DNA of 64,000 bases from contig JAQFVV010006200.1 of assembly GCA_028023455.1 (NCBI GenBank), positions 1,249,238 to 1,313,237 on the forward strand, written 5' to 3'. The translations under genes were made by a program, and so were the position numbers. The notes beneath the pieces are model-generated. The model was not told where the DNA came from and searched no databases. It was given only the letters and a program-made list of their open reading frames with translations. This document shows, in pieces, positions 25,901 to 36,950 of this stretch; positions within the stretch are counted from its first letter, which is position 1, and each line of letters opens with the position of its first letter. The stretch comes from Epiperipatus broadwayi (lineage: Eukaryota; Onychophora; Udeonychophora; Euonychophora; Peripatidae).

Positions 25901-26071
25901 GTGATAAGTAAATTATAAAGGGTGTGTTTGAAAATATATTGAAAAAAAAAAAACAATTATAAATGAAAAGATTAAAAATAATAAACAAATATAAAACAAT
26001 ACTGTAATTTTAAAACAATAGAACACAATGTTGTGCTATTTTTATTTTATTATCCTAAAAAATGTACTTTC
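23000..26071. other. Non-coding AT-rich sequence
   Basis: ORFs here are low-complexity. A weak tRNA-like fragment near 25770-25830 could not be confirmed. Confidence 0.5.
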
Positions 26072-26145
26072 TCATGTGTCATAGCATCAGCCGGGAAGCG
26101 AACCCGCTAACCCGGGACAACTGTTTGTAAAGCGGCTGTCGCTAA
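26072..26145 (-). mobile_element. tRNA-derived SINE (second family), 5'-truncated
   Basis: On the minus strand: AGCGACAGCCGCTTTACAAA, then GGGTTAGCGGGTTCGCTTCC and GGCTGATGCTATGACAC. The A-box is lost. Confidence 0.7.
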
Positions 26146-26839
26146 GAAGTGATTGCAAATAAACATCTAAAATTTATATGCTATGTTATTGTTAAATATT
26201 CGTTTCCGTAATACTCTATTATTTTCTTAAAACTTGTCATATTCTTTTATTGTAAATAAATTAATTTCAAAAATGAATTTTATTCTGCATAATGGAAGCT
26301 AAAGAAACTTATTTTCATTTTTTCTTAAATCCATTTAAAATAAAATGCAACCAAATAATAAACAAACAAAAAACGTGTAATAAACTCGTTATAATCTTAT
26401 CATTTTTAAAAAGTTATGTTGATAGAAGCAGAATAAAGCAAAATTGTTTATATGATTCGCATAATATCACTGATATGGTCTGAAACTTCTAAAATCCTTA
26501 ATTTAAAATTTCTATCTTCAAATTTCAAAATTATGAAACACAAATCTTGAAATTTAAAAATAATTCTAGAAAAAATAATGATAAATATAATAATAATGAA
26601 AGTTTAGTGCAGTTTAGTTCACTAGTAGCACGATTCCAAAAGCACTGTTACTTGCTGGGTGTTCTGATGTTCAAAAATCACATAACCTCCCAAGCAACTA
26701 AATATTTGATTATTTATGGGTAATAACATTATGATTATAACTTTATTAAAATTTGATGGAAGAACACCGAAATTGTCTGAAGTTATAGTATTGATATTGC
26801 TATATATGCGCGATTATTCTTTAATCTTAAAAAATCTAT

Positions 26840-27065
26840 CTTTTCTCTACCTTAATCTAAACGGAGCACTGATTATATATATATGTGTGGGAGATGATAA
26901 TCTGGACAACTGATGAGTGCTGGTTCAATATGAAATATGTTTATTGGAGTCATTTATCTTTTTCACATGTGTGTGGTCCTATGTATGTGTTTTATAAGAT
27001 AGATTGGAGAGCTAAAGAAAGCTTGAAAAGCTGGGTTCAAATCCCAATAATTTCTTTCAAATAAT
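26840..27065 (+). repeat. Unclassified interspersed repeat with tRNA-like B-box
   Basis: Shares text with 34260-34520 (opposite strand), including ACTGATTATATAT, GTGTGGGAGAT, AATCTGGAC, AACTGATGAGT and TCTTTTTCACATGT. Near its end, GGGTTCAAATCCCAA is a perfect polymerase III B-box, so it may be a SINE. No ORF. Confidence 0.55.
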
Positions 27066-27401
27066 ATATATGGCCCTGCTCACATTAGTGCAGTATTAGA
27101 ATAGCAGAAACAAAAATTAAGATTCTAGCAAAGTTTCAGTTTGATCAGTGAAACTGTTATTCACTCTCAAAAATCACATAATCTTCAATACCCCTAATTG
27201 TAAGAATTCTAATATTATTTTATAATTTATTGCTTTTATATTTTTTTATTTGTATTTACATATTTTTTCTCTAATAATTGTGAATAAAATGCAATCAATA
27301 AAGAAATAATATTGATTTCTTTAGCTTAATAATAATATACAATATAACAATTCATCAATTGCTAAAACAGATAATCATTAATATATAAATAAAATAACTA
27401 T

Positions 27402-27441
27402 TGCCAAGCGCTTTCAACTCCTAGGAGTACTTATCAAGGCA
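27402..27441 (-). ncRNA. Hammerhead-like motif, left arm of 27-kb foldback
   Basis: On the minus strand: stem I half TGCC, core TTGATAA, stem II ACTC/GAGT, GAAA, then GCGC and TT, then stem I partner GGCA. Stem III would be A-G / C-U with a CG loop and the triplet CTT. The core deviates from CTGATGA at two positions, including the catalytic G8, so this copy is probably inactive. Confidence 0.45.
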
Positions 27442-27739
27442 GTAAAAAAAATCATATTTTCTCCTAAGCGATAAATTCAACATTTCATTGCATTGGCCAG
27501 GAACAACTAATCGGAAAACTGGTCTTGAATTCATAGCACAAGATGAATTTTGTATAAGATATGATTATTTAATCTTGTGTTTTTTATTGTGTGTTTCATG
27601 CATTAATATTGCAAATCATTTGGACTACATATATGGCGGAATCATCCTGTGCTATAAATTCAAAACTAACCAGTTTTATGATTAGTTGTTCCTGGCCAAT
27701 GCAATGAAATGTTGAATTTATTGCTTAGGAGTTTTTTAC

Positions 27740-27779
27740 TGCCCTGATAAGGACTCCTAGGTGTTGAAAGCACTTGGCA
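27740..27779 (+). ncRNA. Hammerhead-like motif, right arm of 27-kb foldback
   Basis: TGCC, core CTGATAA, stem II region GGACTC..., GAAA, GCAC, TT, then GGCA. Stem I (TGCC/GGCA) and a two-base stem III are intact. G8 is A, and stem II has a mismatch relative to the other arm. It fits the hammerhead layout but is likely inactive. Confidence 0.5.
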
Positions 27780-27843
27780 ATAGTTATTTTATTTATATTA
27801 ATGATTCTCTGCTTTAGCAATTGACGAATTGTTATATTGTATT

Positions 27844-28289
27844 TTATAAGTTGTATTATTAGAAGTATTATATTGATTTCTTAATAATAATAATAAACAA
27901 CCCACTCATAAATGAATATGCTATTCCAATTCTAAAAAAAAAAAAATCAAAAGAAAGGAGGGGAGAGAAAAATAGTCTAGAAATGAGATTTGTAATTGCT
28001 ATACAAACCAATGTTAATCACAAATATGTCCATATATAGAACATGCTGATCCATTTTTACATAATCTCTTTAATAGTAAACTGCTCTTTCTGAAATATCT
28101 CAACACCATGTTTAATTGTAACTCTCCAATGTATTCTATTCTCTTGCATAAATTGCGTAACTTAAAAATTAAAATTAAAATAGAATGATTGTCAGCTCTG
28201 CTATATATAGCATTATTAGTGGCATTTTACAATATTCTCTTAATTACAACATAACAGAGTCTATTTATAATCTTAGACAAGTGCCCTCT
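27844..28289. other. Non-coding AT-rich sequence
   Basis: Nothing recognised. Confidence 0.5.
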
Positions 28290-28405
28290 ATAGTTTAGTG
28301 AAATGGTAGAATAACAGATTCTTGAGCCTAAAATTTTGATATCGAATCCAATTGTGACACTTCTGGACCACTTATGAACTCTTCAGCAATAAAGCCATTT
28401 TATTA
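28290..28405 (+). mobile_element. tRNA-Lys-like SINE
   Basis: Head with AAATGGTAGAATAACAGATT (A-box region) and TATCGAATCCAATT (B-box region), then the family tail CTTATGAACTCTTCAGCAAT followed by AAAGCCAT. An (ATT/ATC)n microsatellite follows directly. Confidence 0.65.
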
Positions 28406-29612
28406 TTATCATTACTATTATCATCATCATCATCATTATTATTGTCTTAAATAAGTAAATGGAAAGATATCATTTTCAGTTTATTTGTAATTTCTTCCTG
28501 TAATACGATGGACATGCTGCTTATGGTTTAAATATATGCTGATATGCTGTTATTATAATAAATTTGCCTTTGTAGTGATATACAGCAGGTGTGTTTAATA
28601 CCAACAATGCTAACTACTATTAACATGTAGCTCAAGTAATAGGCAAAATGTAAACAATTTCCATAATGAATTTTTCATTGAACTCATATGCAATTATTAT
28701 ACACTTAAATGATTTTATGTCAATTTAAATTAATAGCATCACTCTTAAGTTACATATTTTGATATAAATATTACTATTCTATTTCACTTTGATAACTGGT
28801 AATGAAATTATTATTTTTTTAAATTCTGATAAATGTGTTAATTTTATGTTAGATCACTTTATGATTTCTCCATATTACATGTAATACAACTTATTGTACT
28901 ATATGTACTATTTAAAATAGATTTTACTTTTTCAAAAGCACAAGGATGATTGGCTGATGAAGACAACTTGGGCAATCTAAATGAGTTTGGTTCAATCAAA
29001 ATGCATTGTGGGAGTTGTTTTCATTTTCCTAATATTCTTAAGGTATATATGCTTGAAAAAGTAATGTTTAGAAAGATCTGATTAAAATAGTATGCTTAGT
29101 CCATGTGTAAAAGGTGCATATTGGGAAATAATTTGGAGAAATCATGTGTTGATCTCTATTTAGTAGATACAGTGGATATTCAATTCATTGTTTTTCAGAG
29201 CATCAGAAAAAATAAGTTATAAATAAACAGATATGTAAAAATAATAAAACATAAATCTATTATTCACCCAAATACAATACACATAAAATATAAATTGTTA
29301 GCTTAATCACAACTGGCATATTAAAATCCAAAACATTCCACAACTATTTATAAAATATGTATATACATATAATTATATAGTCTTATAATAAATGACTGTC
29401 TTAATTTTTTTACGATGAACACTTTAAATGTTATCATCAAATTAATTAAGGAAATACAAAATAATAATCATTTTTTAATTATAGATTATTTATTTAAAAC
29501 AATTAAAAATGTTTCTTGGTCTCTTGCTATATATATAATAAATCAATCATATATAGATTAGTGATCATAGTTTTCTTTTTACCACCATCCAGTAAAATTA
29601 TTTTCTATGGAT
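28406..29612. other. Non-coding AT-rich sequence
   Basis: An (ATT/ATC) microsatellite runs to about 28445. A possible third, decayed copy of the 26.8-kb repeat lies near 28950-29030. Otherwise nothing recognised. Confidence 0.45.
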
Positions 29613-29629
29613 AAAACATTGTTAGAATT

Positions 29630-29734
29630 TTTTTTCCTCATGTGTCACAGCATCAGCCAGGAAGCAAAGCCGCTAATCCGGGACAACTGCTTGTAAAGCA
29701 GCTGTCGCTGACCTCTCGACCACCAATGCTTGAC
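29630..29734 (-). mobile_element. Full-length tRNA-derived SINE with perfect 17-bp target duplication
   Basis: On the minus strand: GCATTGGTGGTCGAGAGGTC (acceptor and A-box), an anticodon arm with loop TTTACAA, B-box region, and GATGCTGTGACACATG, ending in a short A-rich tail. AAAACATTGTTAGAATT flanks it at 29613-29629 and 29735-29751, 17 of 17 identical, so this is a relatively young insertion made by LINE-type target-primed reverse transcription (family knowledge). Confidence 0.9.
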
Positions 29735-29751
29735 AAAACATTGTTAGAATT

Positions 29752-30464
29752 AAAAAACTTTCTAATAACAAACATCTTCACTTTTAAAAAAGTATTGTTT
29801 GACTGTAACTTTGGCCACTATATTATTAATAATGGCTTCTTTTATATAATACAAAAATATGAGTTTGATATTGTAGAAATTAAGATGGTTCTTTTTACAT
29901 AAAAGAGAACACTCACAAAACTGGCAATGCTTTTTTAAAAAATAATGTTATATAATTTATACTACTTTTAAAAAAATTAGTGGAAGTATTTCCATGTCCC
30001 AAGTAAAATTTCTTTAAAACAGCATGATATTTATAAAATACCATACTAGGAATGCCAACTTTCATAGATTTTGACAGACCAATTGCAGAATTTAAATTAA
30101 AAATATTTATTGATACCAGTTATATACAAATATTAATATATATACCATAGAATAAATTTAAGTTATATATGCAAATATATGATGATACTACATCGTATAA
30201 CAATAACATTAAGTTCAACTCTGATGAAAAATGATCTAAATTTGTAAAATGTGGCAATTTATGTATCTGTATCTGATTTATTTATATATTTAATTTAAAA
30301 TTGTTTCAAATGCAAAGATTTCATGGGTTGTTAATGAAGAATTATGTCTCTAACATTACTTATTATCAAGTATTTTCTAATGGCAATTTCTTATATCTAA
30401 TGATACACATATATTATACAATCATGATGACTGAATTAATTTCTTCCAGTGTATTTAAGATATT
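29752..30464. other. Non-coding AT-rich sequence
   Basis: Nothing recognised. Confidence 0.5.
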
Positions 30465-30740
30465 AAGCCAATAAATATCACATGACCACCACTTCTTATG
30501 CTTGTGTATAACTGTTGTTAAAACAGGCAAAACTCACTCTACGTATTGCCACACAAAGCAAACTAGAGTAATCAATGGATGCCAAGGCTCCTCACTGACG
30601 AAGGCCACAAGCCAGAAACTAGTCTGGGGATATTGGATGAGTAGGCACTAGATGGAGATTGTATGCACAAGCCTTCTGGAATTCATTGATTACTCTAGCT
30701 TGCTGAGTGTGGCAATACGTATATTGAGTTTTGCCTGTTT
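30465..30740 (-). mobile_element. Hammerhead-bearing short retroelement, copy 1
   Basis: Non-coding element, 276 bp, flanked by TATTTAAGATATT (30452-30464) and TATTTAAGGTATT (30741-30753), a 13-bp target duplication with one difference. Taken with its three relatives, the common ends are AAACAGGCAAAAC and TTTATTGGCTT; here they run on the minus strand. The arms around the ribozyme are inverted repeats (for example GTAATCAATGGATGCCA against the right arm). The ribozyme core lies at 30589-30630, on the strand opposite to the AAACAG...GGCTT orientation. Confidence 0.85.
30589..30630 (+). ncRNA. Hammerhead ribozyme-like core, copy 1
   Basis: Stem I half TCCTCA (30589-30594), CTGACGA (30595-30601), stem II GGC/GCC with loop CACAA (30603-30613), GAAAC (30615-30619), loop TA, GTC cleavage triplet (30622-30624), and stem I partner TGGGGA (30625-30630). 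All conserved core bases fit CUGANGA...GAAA. One oddity is an unpaired A on each side of stem II next to the core. The two-base stem III suggests action as a dimer, as in other short-stem-III hammerheads (family knowledge). Confidence 0.7.
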
Positions 30741-30753
30741 TATTTAAGGTATT

Positions 30754-32759
30754 GTTCATATATTGTAGAATTAATATCAGAAATATATATATATATATAT
30801 TTTGCTGATAGGAACAAATCTAGTTCATCATCCATTTGCTCACATATCAAATTAATAAAACATGATTGTGCTTTTACTAGAACACAAATTCTGTCAAAAA
30901 TTGACCATTATGAAGAAACTATAAATATTTTTTAAAAGAGCCTATAACCTTAACGAATAGTCTGAATTAAATATGATAAATGTTATTTGGAAAAGTTATG
31001 GCCAAAAGATTCATAATTTAAAACTCATGCAATATTTTTTGTAAGTAAAAAAGATAAGAGAGAATTTAAAAAATAAAACATTACTACAATTTAGTGTTGT
31101 GATTGCATGGAAACATTAGCTACTTTTTCATTTAATTTTTTTAATAAAATTGTTTTATTTGATTGTCAAGATGCATTTTAATAAAATGTTTAAATCAGAT
31201 TCACATAGTAAATAACCAGGAAATAAAGCTGTCAACACTTCTTTCAGGCATTTGATAAGACTAATTAAATTAACTTTTAAACCATACAAATGTATTATCC
31301 CACCAAATAGTCATAAAAAATTATAAAATACATCATGTAGTTTTAATATAATGATTACATGTTTAAAAAAATAAAGTTAATATTAATTCCATATAAACAA
31401 TATACATTTTTAAATAAATAATTTTATCTAATTATTAATTTATTATAAAAAGTAAAAGATAAAAAAATGAAATTTTGTTTTTATTTGCTATAATAAATTT
31501 TACTACTTCAATCCTAAAAATGTTAAGATTTTAAACAAAAATTGGAAGATAAAATAAAAAAGTCTTTTTTAATTCATAGAATATGAAAAAAGATTGTAGA
31601 AACAAAATGAGCTCTTCTAAAGTAAAAGTAATAACTGAAATAATTACTGTAACTTGGAATAATAATAATTTTTTTAAAAAGATATTGGTAATATTATCAT
31701 TCCTAAAATAAAAATATTGATTCAAATTAAAAATAAAATCGTACAAAAAAACATTGCATAGGAATCATAATTAGTCAATGATAGATTGCTAAAAAATGAC
31801 AGTTTGAAAAACAATGTACATATATTTCTATAACATGTATTTTTATGGGTCTGAATTCAGAATAAAGAAAAATGATGAATATAGAAAAATTCCATATTTG
31901 TATCAGGTGGACTGGATATTTAATCTTAATATAGAATTGGATCAAAAAGCATATTAACAATTTCAATCTCAAAAAATAATTATTAATTAATGAGATATAA
32001 ACATATTATTTAAATATAAGCATATTGCAAAAATAATGCCTTCAATTTAAAAATTAATATAAAATTCTTTGGACATATAAGAACAAGAATGTAATAACAA
32101 TTGGGATATGAGAACAGTCAGGATATTTTCCAATATCTTCAGCTATATATTTGAAATGAGGAATGAGTAATATTTAGAAGGTAACATATATATAATACAA
32201 ATAAAATGTTCATTAATTACTATTATATTTATTATTTATATACATATATATATATTATAATGGTAACCACCCTTTTTGAAATTGGTATGAATCCAGTTAA
32301 CAATAAAATAAAAAATACAGTATTTGGCAAATTAATTATTGTCTAGGGGAATTTAAAGGTAACTAAAGGGTGACCTTGTATGTGGTAGAGTGATTACATC
32401 CAATTTATTTTTAATTGATAAGTCAGAACTAGTCACCAGCAATAATCAAATTGAACCCACATAAAGAAAATTCCATGCTGATTCATTTATATTTTCTGAT
32501 TATTACCCCCCTTTCACCTAAAAATTTATTACATTAACAAAATAAATAATCAGCTTGGTTCAGATTAGAAAAGACAAACAACAAAATTATTAATGACAAC
32601 AATAACTTTAATTAAAGAATAGAATTATATGATAATAATAATAAAAAAATATATTTACATATTTACAATAAAAAAATCATATGGCGATCACACACAAGGG
32701 AAAAAATCTTTGTAACTTACAATATCTCTTTGAGGATGGCTATATAAATTTCAGTTAAT
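30754..32759. other. Non-coding AT-rich sequence
   Basis: Short low-complexity ORFs only; TA microsatellites near 30785 and 32240. Confidence 0.5.
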
Positions 32760-33265
32760 TTACTTTAACATCTTTGTGAGTTCATATTTTGTATTTGTAA
32801 ATATGGGAACATGGCCATTAATTAAATTTAATGTTTGCTGGCAGTATAATATTTTAGCTACTTTTGGTTCATTCTGTGGCAGTTTTCCTAGGAGAGTTTC
32901 CATTGCAGTTTTCTTCTGAGCATTTAAAATAGGTAGATTCCAGATTAATTTATAGAGGTACATTTCTATGGAATAATCACTTTAGATGACTAGTTTTCCT
33001 TTTTTAGCAAGTAAATGTCAAATATTTCTTCAGCATTCAATAGTTAGGAATAAATCGACAGAATCAAGGTTAAATTTCAAAGGATTTCTTGGTCTACAAC
33101 TCCATACTCAGCTACAATCCTGGTAAGATCAGGGAAATGTTCAGAAGAGTTTTCTACTGCATGAAATGCATGATATTAACTTAAAAATCCTTACAATTCT
33201 TGCCACAATTTCTTGGAAAGCAGATGATTTAGAGAGCTTCTATTGTTTCCCATAGCAACATTTTT
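32760..33265 (-). pseudogene. Decayed protein-coding sequence, family not recognised
   Basis: On the minus strand one frame reads through about 165 codons with several in-frame stops. The text is not low-complexity: NRSSLNHLLSKKLWQEL near 33240, then NSSEHFPDLTRIVAEYGVVD (about 33150-33090), AEEIFDIYLLKKGK (about 33020), and a 67-residue open stretch from 32963 with MYLYKLIWNLP, ETLLGKLPQNEPKVAKILY and a stop at 32760. Base use is less AT-skewed than the flanks. It could be a fossil transposase, a processed pseudogene, or a decayed host exon. I cannot assign a family. Confidence 0.4.
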
Positions 33266-33625
33266 GTTTTAAAAAAATAATCTTTATTTTAAAAGAATAA
33301 AATAATAATAACATTATTTTATCTTTACATTTATTTTTAACATTTTAAAACCACTTTAAAATTTATTCTGAGCCTATATGTTTTAATATTTTGTTTACAT
33401 AATAAAGAAGAATATTAAAAATATTACCATAAAAGCAGCATTTGTAAATTCATTCATGAGGGTTACAATGGATGAATAAATAATACTATTTAAAAATGAG
33501 GCAGTTTTCTGTTACATGAATGAAAGGCTTTTGAGACTTTCCATATATAAATCAAAATTTCCATCTAAGTGCATGTTAACCATTAGTCGCATTGCATAAC
33601 ATAAACCTAAACCATTTTTAACAAA
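33266..33625. other. Non-coding AT-rich sequence
   Basis: Nothing recognised. Confidence 0.5.
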
Positions 33626-33635
33626 TAAATATAAA

Positions 33636-33868
33636 ACAGCCAAAACTCTCCCTACAGTAGTGCCATTTAGTGCAAGCCATAGTAATCAATGGATGCCAGA
33701 AGGCTTGTGCATAAAATCCTATCTACTGCCTACTCATTCAATATCCCCAGACTAGTTCTGGCATCCATTGATTACTCCGACTTGCACTGAATGACACTAC
33801 AGTATGGAGAGTTTTGCCTGTTTTACTAACAGTTATGCACAAGCATAAGAAACGGTGATCATGAGAAG
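33636..33868 (+). mobile_element. Hammerhead-family short retroelement, copy 2 (ribozyme deleted)
   Basis: Starts AACAGCCAAAAC and ends near GGTGATCATGAG, flanked by TAAATATAAA at 33626-33635 and 33869-33878 (10 bp, identical). The two arms pair (GTAATCAATGGATGCCAGAA against TTCTGGCATCCATTGATTAC). The centre jumps from AGACTAGT to TCTGGCATCC, so the CTGATGA and stem II part of the ribozyme is missing. Confidence 0.8.
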
Positions 33869-34259
33869 TAAATATAAACAATACAATATATCACAAAAGA
33901 TGTTTTCCAAGCATAAAACAAATAAAAAACACAAGAACTGTGTTGATTTATATATTACATTTTTAAAAATGTATCTTACTTTAATATGTTGGGAATTTTT
34001 ACATTAGTTTAGATAAGAGTGATACAAGTTTATGCAAGAGTAGGTCTCTATAAATAAAAGCATGAAAAAAATGGATGAATCAATGCCCATAATAAATGTG
34101 AATATAAAATAAAATGGTGAAATTAGCTTTCCTTGTGAAGGTAAAGTGAATAAATAAAGTCAAAACGCTGCTGTATTGACTAAAAAGAATTATTGAAATT
34201 AAATTTATTAATTAGCTCTTATCATGAAAATCTCTGAGTCTGTATAACTCTATTTTAAT

Positions 34260-34520
34260 TATAAAATCATATGAATAATAAAAGATGAAGGAATATGGAC
34301 ATAGACTTTCAAGCACCCTTTAGCTATCCACTTTATCTCATATAACTGATATACATAACCACATACATGTGAAAAAGATAACAGATCTCCAATATATGTA
34401 TTTTGTGTGGAATCAGAACTCATCAGTTGGTCCAGATTATTATCTCCCACACACATATATAATCAGTGTTCAGTTTATATTAAGATAGCAAATCTTCCAA
34501 ACTTCACTGGACAAGCTAAA
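34260..34520 (-). repeat. Unclassified interspersed repeat, second copy of the 26.8-kb family
   Basis: On the minus strand it shares ACTGATTATATATGTGTG, AACTGATGAGTTCTGATT and TTATCTTTTTCACATGTATG with 26840-27065. The B-box region is decayed here. Confidence 0.55.
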
Positions 34521-36066
34521 TCTACTCCACTCCCAACTGTTTAGCCATTCATGCCATTGAAAATCTGATGATGGAATGTCCAAATCTTTTGCTGATTCCA
34601 ATATTATTATCATGCTCATGTTGACATTATATTTAATATTTTATCTAAATTATTATCATTATTATATTGATTTGTCTGAATTAATTTTTGAATGAAGTCT
34701 ATATTTAATTAAGTTCTAACATTACACATTAAAGTTTAGAACTAAGCTTATAAGTTTACAGTAAAATAAATTCTTCTAGAAAGCCCTTATGTTTATTTTA
34801 TTGTCGTCACCTTTTGATTATATTGTGAGTGTAACTCATTAAAATAAATGTCTTATATAATATTTTTGCTTGATTTTAATGAGTTTAAATCATGACAATG
34901 CTTTATGCACGAATAAATTCCTCAAGCCCGGGGAAACAATTTAGACAAGTAGCACTCTTCAATATCCTTAATCATTATCCTTTCCTTCTATCTGCCTATT
35001 TTCTGTCGTAATATATATTTAAAAATATAATTATACATTAAATAATTAATAAAATACGTAATATATATATGTATGTATGTATGTAATTTTGAATTTGTAT
35101 TCAAATGCATATTTAAATTCTTCAATAATTTTAATTATATATAATGTAATGAATTATTTTGCATTTGTTCCCGTTGTTTAACATGTTATTGAAAATCATT
35201 AAAATTTCATTGCTTGAATATTATTTACATATAAAACATTTTTAGAAAAAATAAAATTAATAAAGTAATATTGTAATATATAAGAACTAGAAAAATAATT
35301 TACATACTTATTTCTACCATGTCCACCAATTACGTAATTTATTTATTCTCAAAATAAATATTTAATACCTTTTGATAAATGAAGCAGAATCATAGTCTAT
35401 ATAATTTTATATTCTATAATTTCTGTAGATAAAATAAACTACTTTTAACATTAAAATTACTGAAAAAAAGTAATTCTAGTTTTACTATACCTTTTGAAAA
35501 AAAATCTAAAAACCGAATTCTTAATTACCAAAAAAATATCTTACTGAAAAATGTATATTTATCTTTTTGGTGAAATTGTAAAAAAGGAAATATCTGAATG
35601 ACAATGTCTGTGTGACAAACCTTTACAATCATATTCTGCATCTATTACTTGTGTGTTCAATGACAAATGATCTCTCAAGCAGCTAACTATACAATTGTTG
35701 TTATTATTAATAGTCTGTATTGCTTTATTTAACATAAAGAACAGTTTTAAAATGACCTCAAATTAACTTAAATCTCTTTAAACTCAGATAAGAAAGTTTG
35801 TTGATATTGATTATTTGCATATGTTCTACTGATGTTCATAGCACTATGTCATCTCTTTCTAATTAGAAAACCTTCTATGGATACACATAAATATGTATAT
35901 TCATACAGATGCCAATATCCACGACTATAAGAATCTCATAATGCAACTGTAGTACATTCATTTTTCATGCCTTTAACTTGAATTCAAATTTAGACTGGGT
36001 ATATTTGAATTATTTTTTTTATGATTTTCCATTCAGATTACTGCACAATGACAACTCTTTTGCAAT
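34521..36066. other. Non-coding AT-rich sequence
   Basis: Nothing recognised. Confidence 0.5.
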
Positions 36067-36950
36067 ATGCAACCTGTGCTTTTTAATATTTATTTAGAGG
36101 ACATGTCAAATAAATATTTAGAGTGTGTAGAAGGAAGAATAATAAACGTTGCAGATGATATGGTTCTTATAGCTGAGGATGAAAAGAATCTTCAGAATAT
36201 GTAATTGGAAGAAGGATATGTGGAATATGGAATGAAGATTAAGATTTGAAGACCAGGTGTGTATGGATAGGAAGGAATACAAAAAGAATGCAAGGTGAAA
36301 TCTATGATAATATAATTCAACAGGTAATGGCTTTAGATATTTGGGTAGTTGGTTAAGTAAGGATAAAAAAAAGTGAAGATTAAGTTTAAAAAAATGGATT
36401 TAGATGTTTGGGTGGCTGGTTAAGTGAGGATGGAAGAAGATGAACTTAAAAGAAGAATAGTCATTGGCAAAACAAAGAGAAAGATAATATTTTGTGGATC
36501 TTTGAAAAGAGGCTTAAGGAAAAGATTAATTAAATGCTACATGTGAAGTGTACTATTGTATGATTGTGAAACATGGACAAGAAGAAAAAAAATTAGTAAT
36601 AGATTGGAAGCTTCTGAGATGTGATCATAGAATAGGAGGGAAAAAATTAGTTGGATGAATAGAATAACAAATGAAAAAGTTTTGAAAAGAGTAAACGAAA
36701 AAAAGAGAAACTGGATTGAACATATATTAAGATTAAAAAAAAATAAGTTAATAAAAGTTGTCTTGAAGGAAATGATGAATAGAAAGAAGAACAAAAAATA
36801 GCATGCTAAATGGTATGAGATAAAAAAAAAAGATATGCGGAATTCAAGAGCTGGGCAATGAATAGAATGGAGTGGAGAAGTGGATGAATTTGTGATGTGA
36901 CTGCTCTCCAGATCTATCCAGAAGACAGAATACTATTGATTGATTGATGA
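36067..36950 (+). pseudogene. LINE reverse-transcriptase C-terminal half (family 2)
   Basis: In order: PVLFNIYLED (start of the SPLLFN-type block), VADDMVLIAEDEKNLQ (Asp-Asp box, about 36150-36200), a duplicated LGGWLSEDG-type block, KRRIVIGKTKRK, LLYDCETWTRRK (about 36550), ISWMNRITNEKVLKRVNEKK (about 36650-36710) and RNWIEHILR. It matches the minus-strand copy at 20330-21120 in order and motifs. Stops and frameshifts are frequent. Around 36326-36459 a segment of about 67 bp is duplicated in tandem. The 3' end is a short ATTG repeat near 36940. This family is separate from RTE; the exact clade cannot be fixed from these fragments. Confidence 0.8.

Larger units (their letters stand above)
27336..27843. 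repeat. Long foldback repeat (about 200-bp arms) carrying hammerhead-like motifs
   Basis: Arms 27336-27545 and 27644-27843 are close reverse complements around a loop of about 98 bp. The ORF across the centre is a by-product of the palindrome. Each arm contains an inverted copy of the ribozyme-like motif annotated separately. Probably two head-to-head copies of a PLE-type terminal repeat or a ribozyme-bearing retroelement. Confidence 0.8.

Noticed and set aside
27488-27685. 65-codon ORF
   Set aside because: Spans the centre of the 27-kb palindrome; an artefact of the repeat.
28945-28985. CTGATGAAGACAACTTGGG as a possible hammerhead
   Set aside because: No GAAA box or matching stem follows.
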